The notes under the pieces: generated by a model
Told to the model about the DNA's origin: nothing
Database searches by the model: none
What the model saw: only the letters and a program-made list of their open reading frames with translations
Assembly (NCBI GenBank): GCA_016865015.1
Contig: CP018226.1
Span: 124,001-188,000 of the forward strand
Reading direction: 5' to 3'
Length of the DNA: 64,000 nt
Origin: Rhizobiales bacterium IMCC20636
GTDB taxonomy: Bacteria > Pseudomonadota > Alphaproteobacteria > Rhizobiales > GCA-2746425
Made by a program: the position numbers and the translations under genes
In this document: positions 17,652-25,770 of the stretch, in pieces
Layout of the letters: each line of letters opens with the position of its first letter
Numbering within the stretch: position 1 is the first letter of the stretch

Positions 17652-18731
17652 ATGAAGCTACGTCACATACTTGCAGCATCGCTCGCTATCTCAGCGATGA
17701 TAACTGCTCCTGTCCTCACCCCTGCATCCGCCGATCAGAATAAAATCGGTTTCGTGTATGTCGGCCCCGTTGCAGATTTCGGCTACAACATGTCGATGGA
17801 TCTGGGTCGCATCTACCTTGAAGAGCAAATTGAGGGTATCGAAACATCCTCTTTTGAGAATATCCCTGAATCCGCTGAAGTCGAGCAGGTCATGGAACGA
17901 CTTGTGCAAAGTGGTCATGGCATCATTTTTGCGACAAGCTATGGCTATCTTGATTATGCCATCTCGCTTGGCAAGAAATATCCTGATGTGACCTTTTTGC
18001 ATGCCGGCGGTCTGAAAACTTCCGAAAATGTCGGAACCTACTGGGCCGACAGTGATGATGGCATGTATCTGGCCGGTGTGGTTGCCGGATCCAAATCGGA
18101 GTCCGGCAAGCTTGGATTCGTCGGGGCCTTTCAGATTCCGCAATTGTTCCGGTCCATCAACGCTTTCACTCTGGGTGCACAATCTGTCAATCCCGACGCC
18201 ACTGTGACGGTTGTCTGGACCGGTGGCTGGTGGGAGCCACAGAAAGAAGCTGAAGCGGTCAATGCATTTGCCGATGAAGGTATCGATGTGATTGCCGAGC
18301 AGGTCGACAGTCCGATCACCATTGCCCAAACGGCTGAAAAACGCGGCGTCTTTGTCATTGGCAAGGATGTCAACATCATGGACCGTGCCCCCGCAGCCTG
18401 GCTGACAGGTGTTTCCTGGAACTGGGGCCCGATGATGAAACAGATGGTTGACGAAATTCACGCCGGTACATGGGAATCATCTCATGTGCGCAGTGATCTT
18501 GCTGGCGGTGCTGCGGTGTTTGATCCGTTTGGTGAAGCTGTCGCTGAAGCAACCCAAACCAAGGTGCTGGCTCTCAAGGATGACATCATCAGCGGATCCA
18601 AAAACATCTGGGAAGGTCCTATCCTGAGCCAGGATGGTACAGAAGTTGCAGCAGCTGGAGTAGCTCTGGATATGGATGCGGTGGAAACCATGGACTTCCT
18701 TGTGAAAGGCGTCGTTGGATCGACCAACTGA
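17652..18731 (+). CDS. BMP family ABC transporter substrate-binding protein
   Basis: Periplasmic binding protein of the BMP/PnrA/NupN class, which bind purine nucleosides and related ligands in characterised cases. The 359 residues begin with a signal peptide cleaved after PVLTPASA, followed by NKIGFVYVGPVADFGYNMSM, typical of BMP proteins. Other family patterns are IFATSYGYLDYAISLGKKYP and VAGSKSESGKLGFVGAF. It is the first gene of an operon with a hydrolase, a Rid protein, one ATPase and two permeases, transcribed from a sigma-54 promoter. A stem-loop follows the stop codon. The actual ligand is unknown. Confidence 0.93.
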   Translation: MKLRHILAASLAISAMITAPVLTPASADQNKIGFVYVGPVADFGYNMSMDLGRIYLEEQIEGIETSSFENIPESAEVEQVMERLVQSGHGIIFATSYGYLDYAISLGKKYPDVTFLHAGGLKTSENVGTYWADSDDGMYLAGVVAGSKSESGKLGFVGAFQIPQLFRSINAFTLGAQSVNPDATVTVVWTGGWWEPQKEAEAVNAFADEGIDVIAEQVDSPITIAQTAEKRGVFVIGKDVNIMDRAPAAWLTGVSWNWGPMMKQMVDEIHAGTWESSHVRSDLAGGAAVFDPFGEAVAEATQTKVLALKDDIISGSKNIWEGPILSQDGTEVAAAGVALDMDAVETMDFLVKGVVGSTN

Positions 18732-18752
18732 TCCGGGCTTGTCCTTGTATCT

Positions 18753-18785
18753 GCGGGGCCGGAGCAGCTTGGAATCCGGTCCCGC
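18753..18785 (+). terminator. intercistronic stem-loop after the BMP binding-protein gene
   Basis: 11-bp stem GCGGGGCCGGA / TCCGGTCCCGC (one G-U pair) with an 11-nt loop, followed by a pyrimidine run TTCCCTTTC. It stands 21 bp after the binding-protein stop and 28 bp before the next start. It is likely a partial terminator or 3'-end stabiliser that raises binding-protein mRNA over downstream genes. Confidence 0.65.
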
Positions 18786-18813
18786 TTCCCTTTCACCTGT
18801 CTGGAGATATTTC

Positions 18814-19626
18814 ATGCCTATCGCCCCCAAATTACTTCAGCTTTCCGGTCAGCTGATGGGCCAGTCCGAAAGTGAAGGCTGGATCGTGACATCCGATCAC
18901 GTGGATATGACCCGTCCTGCACAACCGATCCGCGCAATGCATCTGGATGCTGAACCACAATCAATCACCATCGATGCCAACAAGACAGCGTTGCTGATTG
19001 TCGACATGCAGAATGATTTTTGCACTGAAGGCGGCTGGCTGCATTCACGGGGTATCGATATCAGCCCGAACAGAAAGCCAATCGAACCGTTGAAAGCCTG
19101 CATCGAAGCCTGCCGCGCTCATGATGTGCCGGTGGTCTGGGTCAATTGGGGTGTGCGCAAGGATCTGCTGAACATCGCACCTTCCCTGCAACACGCCCAT
19201 AATCCACATGGCGATGAAACCAATCTTGCCCAGCCGGTTCCCGGAACCCGCTCAGAAGTCATTGCTGCAGGCAGTTGGGGAGCTAAAGTTGTCGATGAAA
19301 TCAATCCGGGTGACGCTGATCATCAGATCACAAAACATCGCTTCAGCGCATTCTGGGACTGTGAGACAGATGCGGTGTTGCGCAATCTGGGGGTAAAAAC
19401 CCTTCTGATTGGCGGCGTCAATATGGATCAATGTGTCATGACTACGCTCGAGGACGCCAGCTTTCTTGGCTATGATACGGTTCTCGTGGAAGATTGCACG
19501 GCCACCACTTCGCCTGCATTTTGTGTGCAATCAGTGCTCTACAATGTCAAATTGCTGTTCGGGTTTGTAACGCAGTCCGACACCATCGTCTCGGCCCTCG
19601 ATGTCGCTGAAGAGGCGGCGCCATGA
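18814..19626 (+). CDS. cysteine hydrolase, isochorismatase family, RutB-like
   Basis: 270-residue amidohydrolase with the cysteine-hydrolase triad: D64 in LLIVDMQNDF, K174 in ITKHRFSAFWD and nucleophile C207 in GVNMDQCVMTT. Several features follow ureidoacrylate amidohydrolase RutB rather than plain isochorismatases: the long N-terminal arm, the GGWLHSRGIDIS stretch, the GSW motif before the lysine loop, the F-W after it, and the C-terminal LYNVKLLFGFVT. RutB releases carbamate/ammonia from ureidoacrylate in uracil breakdown. The ATG at 18814 has GGAGA upstream. It overlaps the next gene by ATGA. The substrate assignment is an inference. Confidence 0.85.
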   Translation: MPIAPKLLQLSGQLMGQSESEGWIVTSDHVDMTRPAQPIRAMHLDAEPQSITIDANKTALLIVDMQNDFCTEGGWLHSRGIDISPNRKPIEPLKACIEACRAHDVPVVWVNWGVRKDLLNIAPSLQHAHNPHGDETNLAQPVPGTRSEVIAAGSWGAKVVDEINPGDADHQITKHRFSAFWDCETDAVLRNLGVKTLLIGGVNMDQCVMTTLEDASFLGYDTVLVEDCTATTSPAFCVQSVLYNVKLLFGFVTQSDTIVSALDVAEEAAP

Positions 19627-20108
19627 GCGAGAGGTTCGCCACTTTGGACATCGAGCAGCGTTTGATTGATTTGCAGATAGAACTGCCTGCGGTTCCACGG
19701 CCTATTGCAAATTTCGTGCCCTGGCAACGCCATGGGGACATCATATATCTGGCTGGTCAGGTGTGTGAGTTGAATGGAGATGCAGTCTACAAGGGCAGGG
19801 TCGGAGATGTGGTTGATCTGGCTGCGGCTCAGGACGGTGCGCGTATCTGTGCTCTCAATCTGCTGGCCGCCTTACGCGAAGCGTTGGGGCATGATCTGAA
19901 CCGGGTAAGCTCCTGTCTGCGGCTGGGTGGTTTTGTCCATTGCGCGCCGGACTTCCTGTCAGTTCCCCATGTCATAAATGGCGCTTCTGACCTGTTTCAT
20001 GACTTGTTCGGTCCGACTATCGGTGCTCATGCCCGGACGGCTGTGGGCGTTGCCCAATTGCCGCGTGGTGCGAGTGTCGAAGTCGACGCCATTTTTGCGG
20101 TGAGCTGA
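19623..20108 (+). CDS. RidA family protein (RutC-like role proposed)
   Basis: 161-residue Rid-family protein of the longer YjgF_endoribonc type. Recognisable parts are IANFVPWQRHGDIIYLAGQV, a domain strand SSCLRLGGFVHCAPDFLSVP and the C-terminal GPTIGAHARTAVGVAQLPRG, where R precedes TAVGVAQLP as in active Rid proteins. In uracil degradation the Rid protein RutC acts after RutB on 3-aminoacrylate. Here the two genes overlap by ATGA in the same order, so an enamine or imine deaminase step is plausible. The true substrate is unknown. Confidence 0.86.
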   Translation: MSERFATLDIEQRLIDLQIELPAVPRPIANFVPWQRHGDIIYLAGQVCELNGDAVYKGRVGDVVDLAAAQDGARICALNLLAALREALGHDLNRVSSCLRLGGFVHCAPDFLSVPHVINGASDLFHDLFGPTIGAHARTAVGVAQLPRGASVEVDAIFAVS

Positions 20109-20110
20109 GC

Positions 20111-21607
20111 GTGTCCGGTCCGGTTGTGGAATTCAAGGCAGCGACAAAGCGATTTGGTGCAACGGTAGCGGTTGACACAGCCACGCTCGACATTCGTTCT
20201 GGCGAGGTTCTGGCGGTGCTGGGTGAAAATGGCGCCGGTAAATCCACCCTGATGAAAATGCTGTATGGTATTCACCCACCCAGTGAAGGCCACATTCTGA
20301 TTGATGGCAAGCCAAGCGCCGTACAGGGGCCGGCAGATGCCATGCGCAATGGTATTGGCATGGTGTTTCAGCACTTCTCGCAATTTCCTGCGCTGTCGGT
20401 GCGCGACAATCTTCTTCTGGCCTGGCCGAAAACGCCGTTCTGGACCGGACGCAGGAATGCGGGCATCGCGCCAGCATTGGCAACGCTGGCAGAATTGGCA
20501 CCGCATATCGATCCGGATGTCAGAGTCGCCGATCTGTCGGTTGGTGAGCAACAATTGGTTGAATTGTCCAAAGTGCTCAACATTTCAGCCCGTATCGTGA
20601 TTTTTGATGAGCCTACATCGGTTCTGACCCCCGCCGAAGCGCATAATCTCCATGGCTTCATTCGTCGACTGGCGGATGATGGCATGGCCGTGATTCTGAT
20701 TACCCACAAGCTGGCGGACGTCACAGCCTGCGCAGACCGAATCGCAGTCATGCGGCGTGGTGCCATCGTGGATGTGTCAGCAAGCGGCGAAAAGCCGATC
20801 TCCAGTATTGTTTCGCTGATGATGGGAAAGGAGATCAAGAGGACCTTGACTGCACCCAAACCCATAAAGCAGCGGGTTGAACAACTGTTCCTCAACAATG
20901 TCTGTGCAAAGGCACCAGGCATGGAGCTGAGGAATATTTCGTTGCGGATTGCGAAGGGCGAAGTTTTGGGGATTGCCGGTGTTGCGGGGAATGGCCAGTC
21001 ATTGTTGGCCGATGTGATTGCGGGCCTCCATCCGATCACCAGCGGTGACGTTGTTCTGGAGGGGCAGAGTATTGCCCGTCGCGATGTCAGACAAACGCTG
21101 GCAACGCCGCTTGGATATATCCCGGAACAGCCTCGCGAAAATGCAGTCGTTGAAGATATGACCCTGCTGCGCAATCTCAATCTGCGCGCCCTGGCGGCCG
21201 GAAGCAGAGTCGATGATGAAGCTCTCGATCTGCTGTCGCGCTTCAACGTAAATCCGCCGGAACCAGGTCGGTTGGCGGGGTCCTTGTCTGGTGGAAATTT
21301 GCAGAAACTTGTCAGTGCACGGGAGCTAGGGACGCCCCGGTCGGGCGTTCTGGCCTGTTATCCAACTATGGGTCTGGATCTGGCAGCGATTGAGATGGTC
21401 TATCAGGAATTGTTTGCACAGGCAGAAGCAGGAGCTGCCGTGATCTGGATTTCTGAAGATCTGGATGACCTCATGCTCGCGGCTCATCGTATTGCCATTT
21501 TGCGAGAAGGCGAGGTGGTGGCGGTCAAAGACAATGACGGTACGCTCAGCCGTGACGAGATAGGCGCCCTCATGACCGGCTTGCGTATAGATGAGGTCGC
21601 GGCATGA
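20111..21607 (+). CDS. BMP-type (nucleoside-like) ABC transporter ATP-binding protein, duplicated
   Basis: 498-residue protein with two nucleotide-binding domains. The first has a full Walker A (GENGAGKST, residues 38-46), Q-loop FQHFSQFPALSV, signature LSVGEQQLVEL and Walker B IVIFDEPTSVLTP. The second is degenerate: its P-loop reads GVAGNGQSLLADV without GKS/T, and Walker B is replaced by ACYPTMGLDLAA, although SLSGGNLQKL is kept. That asymmetry is normal for NupO/RbsA-like ATPases. GTG start at 20111, 2 bp after the Rid stop, and ATGA overlap with the first permease. Confidence 0.93.
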   Translation: MSGPVVEFKAATKRFGATVAVDTATLDIRSGEVLAVLGENGAGKSTLMKMLYGIHPPSEGHILIDGKPSAVQGPADAMRNGIGMVFQHFSQFPALSVRDNLLLAWPKTPFWTGRRNAGIAPALATLAELAPHIDPDVRVADLSVGEQQLVELSKVLNISARIVIFDEPTSVLTPAEAHNLHGFIRRLADDGMAVILITHKLADVTACADRIAVMRRGAIVDVSASGEKPISSIVSLMMGKEIKRTLTAPKPIKQRVEQLFLNNVCAKAPGMELRNISLRIAKGEVLGIAGVAGNGQSLLADVIAGLHPITSGDVVLEGQSIARRDVRQTLATPLGYIPEQPRENAVVEDMTLLRNLNLRALAAGSRVDDEALDLLSRFNVNPPEPGRLAGSLSGGNLQKLVSARELGTPRSGVLACYPTMGLDLAAIEMVYQELFAQAEAGAAVIWISEDLDDLMLAAHRIAILREGEVVAVKDNDGTLSRDEIGALMTGLRIDEVAA

Positions 21608-22629
21608 GTCGATCGGCTTTTACGACCGGCCTGGTGACGGCGTTGGCGTTTGCCGTGTTGATTCTGGTGTTTTTTGCACTGCTCGGAAAACCGCCTTTCG
21701 TCATGGTCTCAAATCTGGTGATCTATGCTGTTGGTGACACCTATTCCATCTCCCAGACCTTTGCCAAGACAACGCCAATTCTGCTCTGTGCGCTGGCGGC
21801 AGCCGTACCCGGACGGCTTGGCCTGATTTCCGTGGGTGCTGAAGGGCAGCTTTATGCGGGAGCCATTGCTGGAACCGGGGCGGTGCTTCTTGCGCCTGCT
21901 TTGCCCGCGGTCCTGCTGGTACCCTTCATGCTGGCAAGCGCAGCGCTGGGTGGCGCCGCATACGGTTGTGTGCCTGGCTTGCTGCGTGCCCGTTTGCAGA
22001 TCAACGAGACCATTACCACTCTGGTGTTGAATTATGTTTCAGTTCTGCTCGTGAATGCGCTGGTATTCGGGCCCTGGAAAGATCCTGAAAGCCAGGGTTG
22101 GCCCGCGACAGCGTTCTTTCCGCAGGAGGCAATTCTGCCATCCCTGCCTGGCACACGCATTCATCTGGGCCTGTTGCTGGCGATTGTCTTCGCCATAGGC
22201 CTGCATGCGTTTTTCACGCGCGGACCTTCTTCGCAGAAAATCCGAATCCTGGCAGGCAACCGAAAGGTGGGTGAAATGTTCGGGTTGAATTTCGGGTTCT
22301 GGGTGGTGGCGATGATGTCACTTGGTGGCGCGATTGCGGGCATTGCCGGGATTGCAGAGGTTTCGGCGATACAGGGCCGTCTGCAGCCGAATATTTCGCT
22401 CGGATACGGGCTGACAGGGTTTCTGGTGGCGTGGTTGTCGCGGCATCAACCATTGGTCATCGTTCCGGTCGCGTTTCTGGTTGGTGGTCTTGTGGCGGCC
22501 AGTGACGCCTTACAGCTTTTCGCCAAGGTTCCGGCATCCAGTGCCGTCATATTACAGGGATTGCTGTTTGCCACCGCATTGGCCGTGCCAGGATTAATGA
22601 AACAGATGAGGTTGGGTTTTGGACGCTGA
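21604..22629 (+). CDS. ABC transporter permease, BMP/nucleoside type
   Basis: 341-residue inner-membrane permease of the NupP/BPD_transp_2 type with roughly nine hydrophobic segments. The signature GAEGQLYAGAIAGTGAVLLA (periplasmic-facing coupling region of this class) and QINETITTLVLNYVSVLLVN are clear, as is the late AIAGIAGIAEVSAIQGRLQP. It starts with ATG overlapping the ATPase stop (ATGA) and ends inside the next permease gene, so all three transport genes are translationally coupled. Confidence 0.92.
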   Translation: MSRSAFTTGLVTALAFAVLILVFFALLGKPPFVMVSNLVIYAVGDTYSISQTFAKTTPILLCALAAAVPGRLGLISVGAEGQLYAGAIAGTGAVLLAPALPAVLLVPFMLASAALGGAAYGCVPGLLRARLQINETITTLVLNYVSVLLVNALVFGPWKDPESQGWPATAFFPQEAILPSLPGTRIHLGLLLAIVFAIGLHAFFTRGPSSQKIRILAGNRKVGEMFGLNFGFWVVAMMSLGGAIAGIAGIAEVSAIQGRLQPNISLGYGLTGFLVAWLSRHQPLVIVPVAFLVGGLVAASDALQLFAKVPASSAVILQGLLFATALAVPGLMKQMRLGFGR

Positions 22630-23542
22630 ACTGTTTGCCATTCTGGCCGCTTGGAGTGTCGCGACCTTGCGCAGCGCAACGCCGCTGATTTTCGCAACCC
22701 TCGGTGAAACACTGACACAGCGTGTGGGTGTCATCAATCTGGGTATTGAAGGTGAAATGCTGATGGGTGCTTGTGTCGGGTTTGCGGTGGGCGTTGCCAC
22801 CAACAATCCTTGGCTGGGTCTGATGGCCGGTGCATTTGCAGGGGCTCTGCTGTCACTTGTCTATGCATTTCTGGTGCTGGTCACACACGCTAATCAGATT
22901 GGGTCTGGTCTGGCAGTCTGGATGATCGCGCTGGGGACCACATCCTATTTCGGTCGTGCGCTTGTGGGGCAGCAGGTCACGCCCTTGCCGAACCTTGGAT
23001 CTGACTGGATGGATGATATTCCCTTTCTGGGTGTGTTGTTCGACCAGATGACGATGGCCGTGCCATTGGCCATTGCGGCTGTTTTGTTTGCAGCCTGGTG
23101 GCTGGCCAATACTCGACCTGGCATGCAATGGCGAGCGGTGGGCGAATCCGCAGTGGTTGCAGCAGAAAATGGTATCAGGCCTCGTCTGGTGCGGCTGCAT
23201 GCCATTGTGGTCGGCGGATTGCTGGCCGGGTTCGGAGGCGCAATCCTATCGGTTGATTACACACAGACCTGGGCTCAGGAGATGACGAAAGGCCGTGGTC
23301 TGATTGCAGTCGGACTTGTCATTGTTGCGCGCTGGAAGCCGATATTGGTGCTGCCGATCTGCCTGGTTTTCGGGTTGGCGGAAGTGGCTACGCTGCGCGT
23401 TCAGTCTGCTGGGTTCGCAGTATCGCCACATCTGTTGGCAGCGGTGCCTTACCTTGTGGTTCTGCTGATCCTGATTGTCAGCCATATCATGCCACGCCGG
23501 GATACAGGCATGCCGGCTGATCTGAAATCGGTGTTTGCGTGA
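22619..23542 (+). CDS. ABC transporter permease, BMP/nucleoside type
   Basis: 307-residue second permease of the importer (NupQ-like). Family patterns are TPLIFATLGETLTQRVGVIN, NLGIEGEMLMGACVGFAVGV and the NGIRPRLVRLHAIVVGGLLA cytoplasmic loop. The reading frame opens with TTG at 22619, 11 bp inside the preceding gene, an unusual start that fits tight coupling. It is the last gene of the operon. The 141 bp to eptA contain only a short GGCT-GAAA-AGCC hairpin. Confidence 0.91.
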   Translation: MDAELFAILAAWSVATLRSATPLIFATLGETLTQRVGVINLGIEGEMLMGACVGFAVGVATNNPWLGLMAGAFAGALLSLVYAFLVLVTHANQIGSGLAVWMIALGTTSYFGRALVGQQVTPLPNLGSDWMDDIPFLGVLFDQMTMAVPLAIAAVLFAAWWLANTRPGMQWRAVGESAVVAAENGIRPRLVRLHAIVVGGLLAGFGGAILSVDYTQTWAQEMTKGRGLIAVGLVIVARWKPILVLPICLVFGLAEVATLRVQSAGFAVSPHLLAAVPYLVVLLILIVSHIMPRRDTGMPADLKSVFA

Positions 23543-23683
23543 ACCAGGGTGCAAAATTGGCTGAAAAGCCGCTTTCTTACACAGATGTAAACCAGATGTC
23601 ATAAAGGGGAAAACGCAAGGTTCTAGACAGAACACACACAGCGCAAAATATGGCGCTTCGTATGGTTCAGTCAGAGGTTTGTA

Positions 23684-25372
23684 ATGTTGCGTTTTTTCGG
23701 TCAAAACCGTCCATCTCTTACGCCTGCCAAACTAAGTCTTGTTGTATCGCTTTATCTTCTGGTGGTGCTGAACAGCGCTTTCTGGGCCAGAGGTGCAGAG
23801 GTGTTTTCCGGGCATGGAGGTCAATTGAGCCTGCTGGCGATTGCCCTCTTGCTCGCGCATATTGCCGGCTTGCTGTTGTTTTCCAACAAATATATATTCA
23901 AGCCGGTTCTGATGTCGCTGATTGTTGTGGCTGCAAGCGCAGCATATTTCGTTGATGAGTTTGGTGTCATCATCGATCACGACATGATCCGGAACACCAT
24001 TACCACCACGGTCAATGAAGCCAGACACCTTCTGACTGCTGACTTCTTGTTGCATATAGTGATTTACGCCCTGCTGCCGAGCCTGGCGGTGATGGCGGTT
24101 TTGGTGAAGCGCGCTCCGTTCCGCAAACAAATGGTGCGGACCAGCGCCAATATTGCCGTCTGCCTGCTGGTGGGAACAGCAATCTTGTATGTCAATTACC
24201 CGTCCTATTCGTCTGTCTTTCGCGAGCGCCAGGATTTCATGGGTGTCGTCAATCCTGCCGCCCCGGTCGCCGGTGCGATCAAATATATCCGCAGGGCAAT
24301 GCGTGAAACCAATGTGGTGGCTGCGCCTTATGGCACAGATGCCAGCCCGGGAGCTGCCTTGCGTGCGGCAGAAAAGCCGCTGTTTGTGGTTCTGATTGTG
24401 GGCGAAACAGCACGCGCGCAGAATTTTGGATTGAACGGTTATGCCCGCAACACCACGCCGCAACTGGCGCGGCACGATGTGATCAATTTTACCGACACAT
24501 CCAGTTGTGGCACGGCAACGGCTGTTTCAATGCCCTGCATGTTTTCCCATTTTACCAGAGCGAATTTCAGCAATCGCAAGGCAAAAGCCTCTGAGAACCT
24601 GCTTGATATTGCGCAGCGCGCCGGTTTTCAGGTTGAGTGGTGGGATAATAATACAGGCCACAAGGGCATCGCCAAACGTGTTGCTAACCAGAAATTTTCC
24701 AGCGGGACAGATCCGAACTTCTGTCGTGAAGGTGAGTGTGATGACGGAATTTTGACCGACAAGCTTCGCACTTTCATTGAAAAAGCCAACAGCAATACGT
24801 TGCTGGTCCTGCATCAGATTGGCAGTCACGGACCGACCTATTACCTACGCTACCCGGAGGAAATGGAAGTGTTTGCTCCGGCGTGCCGGACCGCTCAGTT
24901 TGCTGATTGCAGCCAGGAAGAAATCGTAGCCGCCTATGACAATACCATTCTGTATACCGACAAGAATGTGTCCGATATCATTGATCTGGCAGCCCAGAAT
25001 AATGATCGGCTGGCGAGCGCCGTGATCTATATGTCCGACCATGGTGAGTCTCTGGGCGAATCTGGCCTTTATCTGCACGGTGCGCCCTATTTCATTGCGC
25101 CAGACGTGCAGACCAAAGTTCCCTTTGTGGCGTGGTTTTCGGATCAATTCTCCGACCAGATGCACTTGAACACGGATTGCGTGCGCGCAAAGCAGGATGA
25201 TCCGGTGACACATGACGCGCTGTTTCACTCGATGCTCGGCTTGATGGACATCGAGACCAGCGTCCACAATTCCGCGCTTGATCTGTTTGGCAGCTGTGCT
25301 GTGCATGATGATCCGCAGATGGTCATGTCCCATGATCTCCAGCTGGACCCAGCGTCCAAGGCTCTTCAATGA
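23684..25372 (+). CDS. eptA: phosphoethanolamine-lipid A transferase (EptA/MCR family)
   Basis: 562-residue inner-membrane enzyme that moves phosphoethanolamine from phosphatidylethanolamine to lipid A, masking phosphate charge and lowering polymyxin binding. Five hydrophobic segments precede the periplasmic sulfatase-fold domain. Catalytic features visible are E241 in LIVGETARAQNFG, the nucleophile region SSCGTATAVSMPCMFS (T279), and MSDHGESLGESGLYLHG with the D-H zinc ligands, plus many paired cysteines as in EptA. dagK overlaps the stop (ATGA), and a PmrAB-like two-component system lies convergently downstream. The specific acceptor (lipid A or another glycolipid) is inferred. Confidence 0.92.
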   Translation: MLRFFGQNRPSLTPAKLSLVVSLYLLVVLNSAFWARGAEVFSGHGGQLSLLAIALLLAHIAGLLLFSNKYIFKPVLMSLIVVAASAAYFVDEFGVIIDHDMIRNTITTTVNEARHLLTADFLLHIVIYALLPSLAVMAVLVKRAPFRKQMVRTSANIAVCLLVGTAILYVNYPSYSSVFRERQDFMGVVNPAAPVAGAIKYIRRAMRETNVVAAPYGTDASPGAALRAAEKPLFVVLIVGETARAQNFGLNGYARNTTPQLARHDVINFTDTSSCGTATAVSMPCMFSHFTRANFSNRKAKASENLLDIAQRAGFQVEWWDNNTGHKGIAKRVANQKFSSGTDPNFCREGECDDGILTDKLRTFIEKANSNTLLVLHQIGSHGPTYYLRYPEEMEVFAPACRTAQFADCSQEEIVAAYDNTILYTDKNVSDIIDLAAQNNDRLASAVIYMSDHGESLGESGLYLHGAPYFIAPDVQTKVPFVAWFSDQFSDQMHLNTDCVRAKQDDPVTHDALFHSMLGLMDIETSVHNSALDLFGSCAVHDDPQMVMSHDLQLDPASKALQ

Positions 25373-25770
25373 AAAATTTGAAGATGCCCACAGCCGTGCC
25401 ACAACGCCAACATGGGTTTTCCCATGTTGTGGCGGCGACAAGATACTCTGCTGGCGGCGCAGGCCGATTGTTCGGCGAAACAGCCTTTCGCCATGAATGT
25501 GTTCTGTTTACTGCCATTTTGGTGGGATTTGGTCTGACCGGTGCCGGGATCGGCAATTATCTGGTGGCCGCCAGTCTGTTTTTCATGCTGGCCGCTGCTG
25601 AAGCTCTGAACACCGCCATCGAGATTATCGTCGATCAAATTTCACCACACTGGTCTTCCGCTGCCCGGGACGCGAAGGATCTGGGATCGTTTGCGGTGTT
25701 GTGTTTGTTGGCGGCCAATGGCGTTTACGCCGCTTACGTTATTGTTGATCTGCTTTGGATGGAAATGTGA
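25369..25770 (+). CDS. dgkA: diacylglycerol kinase, prokaryotic DagK type
   Basis: 133-residue membrane enzyme that phosphorylates diacylglycerol to phosphatidic acid. The three transmembrane helices and the family signature AAAEALNTAIEIIVDQI (E78, N81, E85, D89) followed by ARDAKDLGSFAV are intact. The gene overlaps eptA by ATGA. Because EptA leaves diacylglycerol when it takes the headgroup of phosphatidylethanolamine, DagK would recycle that by-product, so the pair makes biochemical sense. Its last 32 bp overlap the end of the convergent histidine kinase gene. Confidence 0.92.
   Translation: MKNLKMPTAVPQRQHGFSHVVAATRYSAGGAGRLFGETAFRHECVLFTAILVGFGLTGAGIGNYLVAASLFFMLAAAEALNTAIEIIVDQISPHWSSAARDAKDLGSFAVLCLLAANGVYAAYVIVDLLWMEM

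Noticed and set aside
23556-23572. GGCT-GAAA-AGCC hairpin after the BMP importer operon as a terminator.
   Set aside because: Only a 4-bp stem without a proper U-run. Too weak to call.
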